Assembly (NCBI RefSeq): GCF_000238775.2
Contig: NZ_AFEJ02000006.1
Span: 248,001-312,000, forward strand
Origin: Acaryochloris sp. CCMEE 5410
Lineage (GTDB): Bacteria > Cyanobacteriota > Cyanobacteriia > Thermosynechococcales > Thermosynechococcaceae
Reading direction: 5' to 3'
DNA length: 64,000 nucleotides
The translations under genes and the position numbers were made by a program. Below the pieces are notes generated by a model. It searched no databases. It was not told where the DNA came from and saw nothing but the letters and a program-made list of their open reading frames with translations. Shown here one piece after another: positions 52,328 to 61,063 of this stretch. Position 1 is the first letter of the stretch, and each line of letters begins with the position of its first letter.

Positions 52328-53647
52328 TTAATCGTTAGGTTGCTGGATGTAGCTTGATTCATCCAGATCATCCAGATCTGGCACCTCTAGAATGTTGAAG
52401 TTAAGCTTTGAAACATCCTGATACGCTGAATTCACACCAAAAGATTGAAGCTGCTCCCAGGCCATAGGGAAGCGTTCCGAGAATCCTTTGAGCATCCCAT
52501 GACCGTAGTAGGCTTCATCGGCTTGGTCTAACGGTGCGCCCACGTCCCAAAATGGTTCACCATCAACTCCCCAGACCATAAAGCCATTTCTACCAATCGG
52601 AGTATAGGAACCATGACCCTGCAAGAATTCGACGATGATATGCTGGCCTACTTTCGCACATCGATCTGGAGATAATGTTCCTATTTCAATGTTTGGACAC
52701 TCATACCAACCCGCCCAATACTCGCTGTCATCTTCAACTCTTACCCACAGATAAATGTTGACCGCCCTTCGATATTCGGGGTTAGGGGCATTGTTGTTCC
52801 ACCACTGGCAGATATGTTGTAGACCAGGGCAATGCTCGTATTGCTTCTCTCCAAACCAGAATTCTTCTTGACTGTCAGCGATAGTTTTAGCTCGTGAAAT
52901 TGCCTCTTTTAGGACATGGGCAGGCATTTCAATACAAGCATCTGAAGCAAATTCTTCTAGATGAGTCTTGAAGGTTGCGACTGGCTCAGTATCTCTGAGA
53001 TACACGGCATTCTCAAACTCTTCAAGCCCTAGATCTGACCAGGCGCAGGACCGGATTTGGTTCGATTGGCGAATGATGACTCTATCGTCCAGGTAGCCGA
53101 TCTGGTAAGACGGATCATTGCGAGTAGACGCCTCACTTACATCCCTAGGATCGATGAAGCTTACTGCCCTTGGTTCCTCGCCTACCGCAAAGTTAAGCGA
53201 CGCCATTGAAAAAACATTGCCTTGTTGGGTCAGCTCAAATTCCAGATCAAAATAATGCTCAATGATCCGGTCTTCCGTTGAGGTTTCCACCCACCACAAT
53301 AATTGGATTTGTTGAGGGGGTCGGTTAGGGTCGATGGGGATTTCCCAACCCATCCTCCGGTCTGAGGTGCCTGCAATCACAAAACGGATGTTCGGAACAG
53401 GATGAGTCAGCCTCACATCTTCAGGCAAGATATTGATGAAATCTTTACCCTGCTCCCCGTTTTTACCAAAGGGTAAAACAGAGGCACCAAATAGAGTAAT
53501 ATTCCCCAAACCTATATCACTGTATGGGATATACAGCTTTGGCATGATGTGAAGTGTTGGCTGTTCCGCATCTTTGTGGGGGATGGGCTTGCCATCTGGG
53601 GTAACGAGGAGGCTGGTGTCTCCAATTTTTTGTATTGCTGTCTGCAT
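52328..53647 (-). CDS. Hypothetical protein
   Basis: 439 residues with AGGAG before the ATG. Soluble, aromatic-rich and acidic, ending D-L-D-D-L-D-E-S. It has no membrane segment or motif that I recognise. The first residues (M-Q-T-A-I) resemble those of the 559-residue protein at 20651-22330, but no wider similarity is clear. It is separated from the sigma-like gene by 150 bp. Confidence 0.6.
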   Translation of the reverse strand: MQTAIQKIGDTSLLVTPDGKPIPHKDAEQPTLHIMPKLYIPYSDIGLGNITLFGASVLPFGKNGEQGKDFINILPEDVRLTHPVPNIRFVIAGTSDRRMGWEIPIDPNRPPQQIQLLWWVETSTEDRIIEHYFDLEFELTQQGNVFSMASLNFAVGEEPRAVSFIDPRDVSEASTRNDPSYQIGYLDDRVIIRQSNQIRSCAWSDLGLEEFENAVYLRDTEPVATFKTHLEEFASDACIEMPAHVLKEAISRAKTIADSQEEFWFGEKQYEHCPGLQHICQWWNNNAPNPEYRRAVNIYLWVRVEDDSEYWAGWYECPNIEIGTLSPDRCAKVGQHIIVEFLQGHGSYTPIGRNGFMVWGVDGEPFWDVGAPLDQADEAYYGHGMLKGFSERFPMAWEQLQSFGVNSAYQDVSKLNFNILEVPDLDDLDESSYIQQPND

Positions 53648-53717
53648 TCTCTTTCTCCTTGTAGCGTGAATGCTTTTCTGATGGGTTTAGATAAACTGAA
53701 ACTCCAACAATGACTAC

Positions 53718-54155
53718 CTAAGCAGCAGTTGTGGGAGTAGACTGAGCTTGACTCAGCTTCAGATGTGCGGGTGGAGTTGGGCCAATGGTTAGACGTTGGC
53801 GGATATAGTGTCTTGCTCCGCTCTCAGACAAACAGTGACAAAGCATCTGTGACTGAATATAGGGACCATGAAATAGGATATTGACCTGATCGTTGAGCGA
53901 ATAACCGCACGACCGCAGTTCAGAACCCACTACATAATCAATTCGGTAGCTCAATTGTGGTTGATCACAACCCAGCTTATAGAGCGCGTCATACGTATAA
54001 AGAACACGCATCAATAATGAGTGCTGGACCTTGATTGCAATCTGAAGATAAATCTCTCGATATTCCTGAATCACCTGTGGGTCAAGCTGATCAGAGCTTT
54101 GGAGGTCATTGTTGCCTCCACGGGATTTCCCCGATTTCTTATTAGTGGCTAACAT
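53718..54155 (-). CDS. Hypothetical protein
   Basis: 145 residues from the ATG at 54155 (AGGAG nine bases ahead). It has a basic N-terminus (N-K-K-S-G-K-S-R-G-G-N), a helical core and five cysteines. No family recognised. A small perfect hairpin, TTCCTGT/ACAGGAA, lies upstream at 54249-54267 and might be an operator. Confidence 0.55.
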   Translation of the reverse strand: MLATNKKSGKSRGGNNDLQSSDQLDPQVIQEYREIYLQIAIKVQHSLLMRVLYTYDALYKLGCDQPQLSYRIDYVVGSELRSCGYSLNDQVNILFHGPYIQSQMLCHCLSESGARHYIRQRLTIGPTPPAHLKLSQAQSTPTTAA

Positions 54156-54312
54156 AGTAATCACTCCTGTCAAAGGAGCTGAGGATCACGGCTTGGCTTT
54201 AGGTGGTACTTTCGACAGGCCGTGGTTTGCAAATTTAACTAGAGAATATTCCTGTGCAATACAGGAACAGGCAGGACCCCTGTCAGGGATTCCCGTTAGA
54301 ATTGGCTTTTAA

Positions 54313-54740
54313 AAAGCAGGCTTGGCAAAGGCTAGACCTTTGCTGTTTTGTTTAGGCAGTGGACAGGATTCAGAAGTAAAAAATTTGGATGGGTGAATAA
54401 CCTTTTGTTCACTCGCAGATACTTTAACCCTAACGATTAGTTTTCTCCAAATCAAGCGTTACAATCAGCAATAGTTCTCGGTTTATAACAACTCAACTGA
54501 CAAGCAATAAGTTATAGAAGCTCTACTATAGCTAGGCTTCAGTGTTCTCTCGGATTTAAACACCTTGTTTACTAACCGTTACTTCTAGCCTAGATAGTAA
54601 CGATATCAACTCTGAAATGAAAGCGAATTGCTATCACTTCAGACAACATAAAACGTTCCACTGAATATCCAATTTTTAAAATAATAATGAAGCTTCAGGA
54701 TCTACCAGTATTTAGTATCACTTGATACAAAGCATTACCC
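54313..54740. other. Non-coding spacer
   Basis: No credible gene in 428 bp. It is AT-rich with several GTTAC-type words and a wide inverted repeat CTAGGCT / AGCCTAG (loop about 55 nt). No terminator or promoter stands out. Confidence 0.4.
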
Positions 54741-57700
54741 TCATGCCGCCAACTCTGGCATTCCTCTCTCCAGCATCTTTGCAGGCAGCGTCATTGCTAA
54801 CCCTTCCAGAATTGCCATCTGACCTGATGCGCTGACTTCACTCCATACTGAACTCCATTCCTTGGGTTTAAGCCAGTCAAAGAATACTTCATTCAGGCTT
54901 GGTAGTAGATCGTTGACGGGCAGATCCGCTAACTCATCCAAAACACCCGCAATCGCTTGATGGGTTTCTTGGTCTGGATTTGGTGTGTTGCTTGAATTGT
55001 TCATTTTGCTATTTAAACCTTCTAATAGCGAAATGAACAGACGCCAGTACCTGGCAATCGTCCCTCTGGGGATTTGGGTCATTGCTGAGACGATTTGCTG
55101 AGTGACCTTCTCGCCCTTGGCTTGGAGCTGGAGGATGGCCGACTCAATAGCGATTTCTACTCGCTCCGTTTTCTTGGCTGCTTCAATCGTCAGATCCTTG
55201 GCTTGGACTTCCTGGACGAAGGAGTCCATCTCAATATTGGAAATCAGTACCACTTTCAGGGATTCATTCGGACGCCGATGCGCCCTCAGTCGCCCAATGG
55301 CTTGGTGAATTTCTGCAAGGATGGAGCGGTCAATAAATGCTGTGAATGCTGGGTCATCGTCTTCTGGGTAGTACCCACAGACAATGGCAAACTCAGCGGC
55401 TAAGTCATTGAGATTGCGGCAGGGAGTGCCCACGAGGACTAGGGTCTGGACGGTGAGGAAATCATTAACCCCTCGGCTATCTCGCCACCAGGCCCCATCT
55501 CGCTCATACTGCTTGAAGTCAATCGTGCGGGTATTTACTGCATCCAAATCTTGGTAATGCTGGGCCAAGGCCCCAATGCGCTTGGTCTGATCCCCGCCTC
55601 GACTCATGCCCACTCGCCCCATGTCCTTCACCTGAATCACCTCCAGGTTTCCGGTATCAGGGACCGCTTGACGGACTACTAGGATTTCATCAGGAGAGCA
55701 GCCCAGCTTCAATGCCAGGTCTTCACGGGATAGGGTGGCATCGAGGAACACATTGGCTTGGGCAGCTTGAGCTAAGTCTCGATGGCGAGGGTTGGGGGTA
55801 TTGAGGGTCAGAAGGCCATAGCGGCTGACTTGAATACATCCAGGTCCACCCTGCAAGATTCGGATCAAGGGAATGAGCCATTGCTTGACTACACCGTTCC
55901 TGGCCTGCTCTGCCATTTCAGAGTCCCGCTCAGAAAACTTCTTTCTCAGTTGCTTGGGTAAGTCTGCGAGGTCTACGCCATAGTCTGAGGTGGTGTTGAG
56001 AAAACCTAGGTTGGGGGATAGAAGCTGAGCGATTTCACCTAACTTGATTCCTGCCATGTCAGGCAGACGGCTTATGAGGGCTAGATGATTCAAGCCATAT
56101 TTCCCTAGCTTTATTGAGCCATCCATTAAGGGCAGCAATGCTGAGAGTAAGGGCTGCACCAGGGCAAAGATCTCAGGGTAGGCAATCAAGGCTGAGATGG
56201 TTTGCTGCAAGTCATTGAATGTGACAGTTGTGGACTGCTTGACTTGGAAGTTCTGACCGGGTTCATCCCAGATCAGCATGGTGTTTTCCAGCGGATAATC
56301 CTCTGGATCAGGCAATGAGTCAGGATGTGCCCTCAGCAGAGGCGCACCTAAGACATTGCGCCGTTGGTTCAAAAAACCATACCCTGGCCCATTGGCATTG
56401 ATGCAAGCTTCCCGAGCAACACAGGTGCCGCAGATGAGGTTGGCGGTATCGGCACCAGGGATATTCTTATCCCGCAATGCATTGAGAACTCCAATACGAC
56501 TGCAGTTAGCGGGAACAGCGAAGGCATCCCCTTTGGCAGATCGTTGGAGTCGATTCTTGACTCGGTTTAGTCCTCCATGCCGTGCTTCTAGGTCACACCA
56601 GCCATTCCTTTGCTCTAGGGTGGATACGGTGGGGTTTCGGTGCTGGTCTGAAAGATAAATAACCTGCTCCATCCCAAAGCCAATCGGGGTAACGTTCCCA
56701 GAATCGTAGCTTTTTCCAGTACCCGGTTTGGACTGGTCAAGGATGTAAGGGAATCCTGATGAGATGAGGTCGTTCCAAGTTTGGAGCCGTTGACCGGGTT
56801 CGTACTCGTGGACTAGAGGTGTTGTTGTTTCGAGAGTCCCGTTACCGCCAGAGCGGCTTTGTAAGCTGCTACCTCTGGTGTGTGTCGTTCTTGCAGTATG
56901 TCTTCTAATGCGTCTTCGATAGTTTTCCAGTCGAAGTTTGGAAAGATATCCATGTCTACGATTAGCTGCAAGGAGTCGTGCAGTGCGGCGACGGGCTCTT
57001 TTTGCTCGGCGGCTTGTTCCAGGCAGCGTTGTAAGACGCTCGTCATCTGGTGCAGTTCGCTTCGTTCCGCGAGGGTTAGGGGGGTGGGTTTGTTGGTCAT
57101 TGGGATTGGCAAACCCTTGAGAAGGGGATGAGAGAGGAGTCAGTTTAGAGAGTACCTGCTGAAGCTTATGCAATAGTCCATTGCATTGAGCTGCAATCCG
57201 TTCAAACTCAGCCACGGACAAATACTGAATCTGGCTGAAGTCATCCAGTTCATCAATGTCAGCGTGGATACGCTTATCCGTCTGCTTCCACCAGGCAACG
57301 GTGACAGTGTATCCCCAGTCTTTCAATAACCTCAATATCGCACGATACACTCTCAGAACAGATTTATTCTGAACGGCTCCAGCATCGGGGTATAACTCGA
57401 TGTGGGTTGCGCCAAGCTGAGCCAGTGATGTTTTCAGGGTTTCAGGTGATGCAGCGAATAGTCCACCCGCAGCCCCGATGGTGATTTGTCCTAAACGGTG
57501 AGCAAGGAGGTGAGGCTTTGCCCCCGTCCCTTCAACGAGGGCGATTGCATTTCTCTTGATTTGCTCTGGACGATGGACGGCTAGGGGTAACTCGCCAGTG
57601 GGAAGGTGAGGGGTGGGTCCGTTGGGGCGTTTTCGGGTTTTGCCTGTGAGCCAGTAATAGCGACCCCCTTCGGAGCTGCGGGATCTGATCTGAAAGCCAA

Positions 57701-58265
57701 CAATCAATCCATCTGTATCCACGATGGGGCAAAGATAACCCGGTCTTGGAGTGTTGAGAGACTGCCCATCCAGGCTAATCCCTGGCAAGGTATGAGACAG
57801 TTCACCAGAGAGGGATTGCCACTGCTCGACTGACTTCGCCCCCCAGTCTTGGATTTGCTCATTGGTGAATCCACGTCGATGCAAGTCAGCCCGATCCGCT
57901 GGATGGAGGGTGAGTTGGTCAAGGAGTTGGCGGTAGAGCCGATCTCGTTCTGATGCTGGGAGGGATTGGGCGTGGCGTTGGGCCTCAGCTTCGGCGCGCT
58001 GTTCCCTGAGAATCCGTTGCTCTTGCCATCGGCGTTCCCGGTCTTCCTGGCTGAGGTCTTGCCCATCATCGATGATGTACTTGCCCCAGAGGCCATCTTT
58101 GGACTGGCCCAGGTAGCGATATCCTTCGATCTGGCCTGAGAGGGTCATGCAGAGATTGAGGTTACCTGCCTTCCTGCACTTGCCTGTGATGTCCCCGCAG
58201 AGGTCGCAGGGGTTGGAGCGGTTAGTGGCGAGGAGTTTACTCGCAGAGCTGTGAAAGCTAGACAT
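54741..58265 (-). CDS. CyRepA1-type plasmid replication protein
   Basis: 1174 residues. The N-terminus has a zinc-type cysteine set (C-D-L-C-G, K-C-R-K, N-L-C), followed by a DUF3854/TOPRIM-like domain (about 200-350; A-L-V-E-G-T-G-A-K-P-H, I-E-L-Y-P-D-A-G-A-V). A basic Arg-rich linker (about 395-470) leads to a helicase-like domain with Walker A S-K-P-G-T-G-K-S and the late motif I-H-Q-A-I-G-R-L-R-A-H-R-R. This order matches the replication protein of large cyanobacterial plasmids (Slr7037 of pSYSA). Its start codon lies in a hairpin (58261-58288), with GGGAG in the loop. Confidence 0.85.
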   Translation of the reverse strand: MSSFHSSASKLLATNRSNPCDLCGDITGKCRKAGNLNLCMTLSGQIEGYRYLGQSKDGLWGKYIIDDGQDLSQEDRERRWQEQRILREQRAEAEAQRHAQSLPASERDRLYRQLLDQLTLHPADRADLHRRGFTNEQIQDWGAKSVEQWQSLSGELSHTLPGISLDGQSLNTPRPGYLCPIVDTDGLIVGFQIRSRSSEGGRYYWLTGKTRKRPNGPTPHLPTGELPLAVHRPEQIKRNAIALVEGTGAKPHLLAHRLGQITIGAAGGLFAASPETLKTSLAQLGATHIELYPDAGAVQNKSVLRVYRAILRLLKDWGYTVTVAWWKQTDKRIHADIDELDDFSQIQYLSVAEFERIAAQCNGLLHKLQQVLSKLTPLSSPSQGFANPNDQQTHPPNPRGTKRTAPDDERLTTLPGTSRRAKRARRRTARLLAANRRHGYLSKLRLENYRRRIRRHTARTTHTRGSSLQSRSGGNGTLETTTPLVHEYEPGQRLQTWNDLISSGFPYILDQSKPGTGKSYDSGNVTPIGFGMEQVIYLSDQHRNPTVSTLEQRNGWCDLEARHGGLNRVKNRLQRSAKGDAFAVPANCSRIGVLNALRDKNIPGADTANLICGTCVAREACINANGPGYGFLNQRRNVLGAPLLRAHPDSLPDPEDYPLENTMLIWDEPGQNFQVKQSTTVTFNDLQQTISALIAYPEIFALVQPLLSALLPLMDGSIKLGKYGLNHLALISRLPDMAGIKLGEIAQLLSPNLGFLNTTSDYGVDLADLPKQLRKKFSERDSEMAEQARNGVVKQWLIPLIRILQGGPGCIQVSRYGLLTLNTPNPRHRDLAQAAQANVFLDATLSREDLALKLGCSPDEILVVRQAVPDTGNLEVIQVKDMGRVGMSRGGDQTKRIGALAQHYQDLDAVNTRTIDFKQYERDGAWWRDSRGVNDFLTVQTLVLVGTPCRNLNDLAAEFAIVCGYYPEDDDPAFTAFIDRSILAEIHQAIGRLRAHRRPNESLKVVLISNIEMDSFVQEVQAKDLTIEAAKKTERVEIAIESAILQLQAKGEKVTQQIVSAMTQIPRGTIARYWRLFISLLEGLNSKMNNSSNTPNPDQETHQAIAGVLDELADLPVNDLLPSLNEVFFDWLKPKEWSSVWSEVSASGQMAILEGLAMTLPAKMLERGMPELAA
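56813..57100 (-). CDS. Possible overlapping gene inside the replication protein linker
   Basis: 95 residues from the ATG at 57100 in another frame than the replication gene. It encodes an acidic, helix-rich sequence (L-A-E-R-S-E-L-H-Q-M-T-S-V-L-Q-R-C-L-E-Q-A, W-K-T-I-E-D-A-L-E-D-I-L-Q) that looks like a real protein, while the overlapping frame gives an Arg-rich low-complexity linker. AAGGG lies 13 bases upstream. It may be an overprinted gene or chance. Confidence 0.35.
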   Translation of the reverse strand: MTNKPTPLTLAERSELHQMTSVLQRCLEQAAEQKEPVAALHDSLQLIVDMDIFPNFDWKTIEDALEDILQERHTPEVAAYKAALAVTGLSKQQHL

Positions 58266-58288
58266 GGGCTAGCTCCCATGCCCATGTC
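58261..58288 (-). promoter_or_regulatory. Hairpin over the replication gene start codon
   Basis: GACATGGGC (58261-58269) and GCCCATGTC (58280-58288) are perfect 9-bp arms around a 10-nt loop. In the mRNA the ATG lies in one arm and the ribosome site GGGAG in or next to the loop, so folding would hide the start. Confidence 0.7.
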
Positions 58289-58376
58289 TGGGTACTGGAA
58301 AGATGGTTCATTTACGAACTCCCTGGAGTTTCTAGATGTAGCGAAAGGGAGCCGTGGCAAAGGTTTCAGCAAGTAC

Positions 58377-58406
58377 TTGCAATTTGTTGCAAGCTAAGGC
58401 TAAAAT
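58377..58406 (+). promoter_or_regulatory. Candidate antisense RNA promoter
   Basis: TTGCAA (58377-58382), 18-bp spacer, TAAAAT (58401-58406). Transcription from about 58413 would run antisense to the replication gene leader and end at the terminator at 58498. Confidence 0.5.
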
Positions 58407-58412
58407 CTAAGC

Positions 58413-58523
58413 ACGGCAAAGCCCAGGTAACCAAATGCAAGGGTCCAATCAAGCTTTTCGGTTCCTGCCTAATACCACGTTAAATATGTGACTGATGCCC
58501 CTACTTCCAGAAGTTGGGGTTTT
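58413..58523 (+). ncRNA. Candidate antisense RNA controlling the replication gene
   Basis: Inferred only: a promoter-like pair ahead and a terminator hairpin at the end would give about 110 nt of RNA complementary to the leader of the replication mRNA. The pSYSA plasmid, which has a related replication gene, is known to use an antisense RNA for copy number. Confidence 0.4.
58498..58523 (+). terminator. Terminator of the candidate antisense RNA
   Basis: CCCCTACTTC (58498-58507) and GAAGTTGGGG (58510-58519) pair with one T-T mismatch, then TTTT. The direction is opposite to the replication gene. Confidence 0.65.
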
Positions 58524-58573
58524 GTCACTTATTGGGCCATAAATTTCCTCCTCAGCGGTTAAGTATTAGAATT

Positions 58574-58602
58574 TAAATACACTGAAACCCGTGATCGATC
58601 AA
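58574..58602 (-). promoter_or_regulatory. Candidate promoter of the replication gene
   Basis: On the minus strand TTGATC (58602-58597), 17-bp spacer, TATTTA (58579-58574). The leader would be about 300 nt and would include the antisense region. Confidence 0.4.
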
Positions 58603-58913
58603 GGGTTCAGCCTATTTAATTAAGGAGATACACAACCCATACCTAGTAGGGATGTGTAAAGTTATATCTCTTGAGTCGGGTCTCAAAACAGATTTAGGGA
58701 CAGCAATAGTTGTTACCACTGCTGATCGTAGATAAACCTAATCAAAATTTGGAAGATTTCGGGTAGGTTAGTCTTATGGCTAGGGGCCGAATTAGAGTTC
58801 GGCTAGAAGAAATATCCTTGTACTAGAAAAATGCTTAACGCGATCATACAACATAATCTCAATAGGTGATCGTCAGAGTTTCTAAGGTAACAATATTATT
58901 CTCAGAGATTTTC

Positions 58914-58956
58914 ACAGTTAAAAAAATTTCAGTTAGGTTGAAATTTTTTTAACTGT
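58914..58956 (-). terminator. 18-bp perfect palindrome at the end of the ParB gene
   Basis: ACAGTTAAAAAAATTTCA (58914-58931) and its exact complement (58939-58956) with a 7-nt loop. One arm is the last codons of the ParB-like gene. The A/T runs make it a possible two-way terminator. Confidence 0.65.
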
Positions 58957-59994
58957 CTGGTTGATGGCTGTCCAGACTGTTAATGCGTCTGTGCATCGTT
59001 GAGGATCAGGCTCAGCACAAAAGCACGAACATTCTAGTTCGTCTATCAAAATGAATAGTGAAGGATCAATAAGGTTGATCATTACAATAGGATCGTTTGC
59101 ATCAGTAGTGCCCGATAAGCAATTCTCAATGATTCCCCTAAGCGTTTCTAAGTGTAGGTCTTCTCCATATGAGGTATGGAACAGTAAAGTATTCTGCACA
59201 TTTGTTGGCTTCTCTGGTAACCAAGGTTTATCTTTGCGTGGGAAAAATAATAGTAAAGAAATTTCAATTGGTAGCAATTTCTGAAATTTGGCTGACCCAG
59301 AGTCTCCACAAAACAAAAGATGGGATTTACCTAGCCTCCAAATATCGTCTATTTGAACCTTTTGTGATTGCTCAGCAATGGTATTGAGAGTATCTGTTGG
59401 TTTTTTCCTCCTTTGTCGTTTGTTTGATTCAGTAATCGCCTGAGTAGACTTACCTATATTGCTGACATTAGTTATTCTCCCATCTGCACCTTTACGAAAC
59501 TCCTTAGATTGATCCTCAGTCGGATATATATCTTTCCGCAAACTTCCTACGGTTTTATGATCAACCCCACAACGCCTTGCAATTTCCCTATCACTCCATT
59601 TACGCCATTCAAAGTCACGCAGTAGTCTAATAACAGCACGGCGTTTATCAGCATTTGTCCGCCTTAATCCATGTGCGGCGTTAGCGCCAACAGCATATAA
59701 AACAGCATCACGTTGAGTTCCAAGATGAACTTCAGCAGTAACTACTGTTTCCCCTACAGCTTCCTTGGCTCTGACTCGGTGGAAGCCATCTGCTAGCCAG
59801 TATTCTTCTCCGTCGAAGTAAACAATTACGGGAGGGAAAGTTGCCCCTTGTTTCATATCTTGAGCATAATCGTCAACAACTTCTTCAAATAATTTGGCAC
59901 GAGGTTGAGTGCCTCCATCCATGCGAATTTTAGCTATCTCAACTGACTGGTTAGAAAATTCATTTGAATTGCTGAGGGATTTTTTGGGCGGCAT
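58933..59994 (-). CDS. ParB-domain protein with vestigial methylase-like tail
   Basis: 353 residues. The ParB/Srx nuclease-type domain (20-110) shows P-P-V-I-V-Y-F-D-G-E-E-Y-W-L-A-D-G-F-H-R, then N-A-A-H-G-L-R-R-T and a helix-turn-helix (W-S-D-R-E-I-A-R-R-C-G-V-D-H-K-T-V). From about 215, I-D-D-I-W-R-L-G-K-S-H-L-L-F-C-G-D-S resembles the start of the methylase part in ParB-methylase fusions, but no D-P-P-Y follows. It may act in plasmid maintenance or DNA binding. Confidence 0.78.
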   Translation of the reverse strand: MPPKKSLSNSNEFSNQSVEIAKIRMDGGTQPRAKLFEEVVDDYAQDMKQGATFPPVIVYFDGEEYWLADGFHRVRAKEAVGETVVTAEVHLGTQRDAVLYAVGANAAHGLRRTNADKRRAVIRLLRDFEWRKWSDREIARRCGVDHKTVGSLRKDIYPTEDQSKEFRKGADGRITNVSNIGKSTQAITESNKRQRRKKPTDTLNTIAEQSQKVQIDDIWRLGKSHLLFCGDSGSAKFQKLLPIEISLLLFFPRKDKPWLPEKPTNVQNTLLFHTSYGEDLHLETLRGIIENCLSGTTDANDPIVMINLIDPSLFILIDELECSCFCAEPDPQRCTDALTVWTAINQTVKKIST

Positions 59995-60472
59995 TCAGGG
60001 TTATTGGATGACAACAACGATACCGCTATGAAAACATCTAAGCCTTGAAGCAACAAGCAATTCAGAGAATCACAATAGTTTTTGTTAACTTGAGTTAAGT
60101 TAAGATTTAGGTTATCTAGCCTTTACGCTGCATTATCTTCAATCATTTTAGTTAGATGAGTACCATCTACGAGATAGCTTAGTTTGGATAATTGATACTG
60201 CTACTGCCCTTCGCTACATACACGGGCATTTAGTTTATGGAATACCAACTTGTTGAGTGATGTTTTGTGACTAGCTAGTAAGGGAGTTTTGTCTCTGGGG
60301 AATTTCCCCAGAGACATCTTGGACCGATTTTAGCTCGAACAAGTTTAAGGCAGAATTTAGAAACAGTTTTATAGCTAATTCTAAAGTGCCTTGCGATTAG
60401 CCGATTGCTTTAAAGTCTTCACTGAAAATAACTAATTTAATTTCTTGTTGTTCTAGTTGACCATGAAGTACG
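59995..60472. other. Spacer between ParB-like genes with a perfect palindrome
   Basis: No gene seen. It contains the 25-bp palindrome at 60291-60315. The segment nearest the truncated ParB copy could hold decayed coding sequence, but I cannot read it. Confidence 0.4.
60291..60315. repeat. 25-bp perfect palindrome
   Basis: GTCTCTGGGGAA, one T, then TTCCCCAGAGAC. There is no T tract beyond it, so it is unlikely to be a terminator. Candidate protein binding site (possibly for the nearby ParB-domain proteins). Confidence 0.75.
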
Positions 60473-60775
60473 TTAGTTCCTTACAGCATAAAGTTTCGCT
60501 TCATGGCGGGAACCAAACTCCACCTCAGCCAGTATATTACGGTCTCCATTTGCTTCCTTTGCTTTTATACGATGAAATCCGTCAGCCAGCCAATATTCAG
60601 AACCATCATAGAAGACAGTGATGGGAGGGAAGTCAGCCCCTCTTTGCATAGCTTCTGAGAACTCTGATATTACAGCATCATTCAATTTAGAAAATACATG
60701 AATCTCCTGGTCTATTTTTATTTTAGAGATTGAAAGATTTTCAGTGAGTTGTAAATCATACCTGTGAATAGACAT
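60473..60775 (-). CDS. Truncated ParB-domain paralogue
   Basis: 100 residues. It matches the first 105 residues of the 58933-59994 protein (F-P-P-I-T-V-F-Y-D-G-S-E-Y-W-L-A-D-G-F-H-R-I-K-A-K-E-A) and stops right after L-Y-A-V, where the larger protein goes on to A-A-H-G-L-R-R-T. It could be a working single-domain protein or a broken copy. Confidence 0.65.
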   Translation of the reverse strand: MSIHRYDLQLTENLSISKIKIDQEIHVFSKLNDAVISEFSEAMQRGADFPPITVFYDGSEYWLADGFHRIKAKEANGDRNILAEVEFGSRHEAKLYAVRN

Positions 60776-60939
60776 TGTTGATACTAAAAATATAAAGTTT
60801 CAGCTGTTTGAAGACTTGGATGACAGAATAGTTAGTATCTATATCTAAGCTTGGCTAGCCTGGTTGGAACTACTATTTTCAATCATGAGCAATCTTGCGC
60901 GCTATATCCTCTTAACAACTGTGAATTACTATCCCATTA

Positions 60940-61027
60940 GGGTTATACCCCATTGCAAACTTCAGGCTAGAATAACGAAAACTCAAGGACAGCAGGTTTT
61001 GAGGTACCTTGGGGTAAGTCTAATACC
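60940..61027. promoter_or_regulatory. Two GGGTA/TACCC dyads before the 61-kb unit
   Basis: GGGT-TAT-ACCC (60940-60950) and GGGTA-AGTCTAA-TACCC (61012 to about 61027). Two dyads with related half-sites suggest an operator upstream of the 61064 gene. TTTATA near 61045 could be a -10 box, and AGGATG is a likely ribosome site. Confidence 0.5.
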
Positions 61028-61063
61028 CTAGGGTTTCCCAAAACTTTATAGGATGTTTACTTT

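Larger units (their letters stand above)
58266..58932. other. Upstream control and possible origin region of the plasmid
   Basis: 667 bp with no gene. It holds the start-codon hairpin, a plus-strand promoter and terminator (candidate antisense RNA), a minus-strand promoter, an imperfect hairpin at about 58620-58668 (ACACAACCC / GGGATGTGT) and the right part of a large palindrome. In related plasmids the origin lies near the replication gene, so it may be here. Confidence 0.45.

Noticed and set aside
57532-58096. Overlapping open frames inside the 5' part of the replication gene
   Set aside because: Low complexity, no start signals; the replication frame has recognisable domains there.
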